Source of the DNA: Trochalopteron elliotii | Taxonomy: Eukaryota; Chordata; Aves; Passeriformes; Leiothrichidae | DNA: 64,000 nucleotides | Reading direction: 5' to 3' | NCBI GenBank assembly: GCA_024734555.1 | Contig: JANPWX010000008.1 | Location: 7,121,933 to 7,185,932 of the forward strand | Notes under the pieces: generated by a model | What the model saw: only the letters and a program-made list of their open reading frames with translations | What the model was told of the DNA's origin: nothing | Database searches by the model: none | Made by a program: the position numbers and the translations under genes | In this document: piece by piece, positions 63,957-64,000 of the stretch | Numbering within the stretch: position 1 is the stretch's first letter | Layout: each line of letters opens with the position of its first letter

Positions 63957-64000
63957 GAACAATAAACCAGAAGCTATGCTTCTGAGGTAGAGGAAAATAC

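Overview
The window looks like vertebrate, most probably avian (perhaps passerine), nuclear DNA. The main evidence is three 5'-truncated CR1 LINE fragments whose tails and terminal ORF2 codons match the CR1 families that dominate bird genomes. Other signs are an AT-leaning background, simple repeats such as (TTTTG)n, (CCTT)n and (GATG)n, and two sized assembly gaps. The species assignment is inference from repeat type; no gene names the organism.

No complete protein-coding gene, rRNA, tRNA or CRISPR array could be supported. Nearly all open frames are short, and many begin at non-ATG codons or run through gap Ns. The window is best read as the inside of a very long intron or as a gene desert. 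Three short plus-strand segments have exon-like signals: 141-298 (strong acceptor and donor, open, CpG-rich), 63782-63883 (exactly 34 open codons between good splice sites) and 29565-29657 (acceptor followed by 30 codons and a stop). The first two have compatible phases, so they could be exons flanking one roughly 63-kb intron. A CAG|GT site after a pyrimidine tract at 40385/40386 resembles a recursive splice site, and most T/G-rich tracts lie on the plus strand. These points agree with plus-strand transcription but do not prove it.

Layout: 1-550 is GC-richer with the first candidate exon. 600-3033 holds GT-rich DNA, a (TTTTG)n microsatellite, a minus-strand CR1 and, directly abutting it, a regular 10-bp minisatellite. 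4780-4946 is an isolated CpG cluster with a CTCF-like motif. 11460-12115 is dense in TAAT motifs around a near-perfect 20-bp inverted repeat with paired CAGAC boxes, the best candidate cis-regulatory segment. 12.1-27 kb is ordinary unique DNA. 27-29.5 kb is very AT-rich. 32571-32933 is a gap. 34911-35258 is a plus-strand CR1 of the same family as the first. 36971-37660 is the longest gap-free open frame. 46.5-47.6 kb has local duplications and a minisatellite. 52497-53073 is a (CCTT)n tract, a GC-rich stub and a gap. 58695-58961 is a third CR1 of another family, soon followed by (GATG)n. The window ends with the second candidate exon and a perfect 15-bp hairpin just after its donor.

No undescribed multi-gene system is visible. 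The leads worth checking are the inverted repeat in the TAAT-dense block, the 10-bp minisatellite, the CpG cluster, the candidate exons and the possible recursive splice site.
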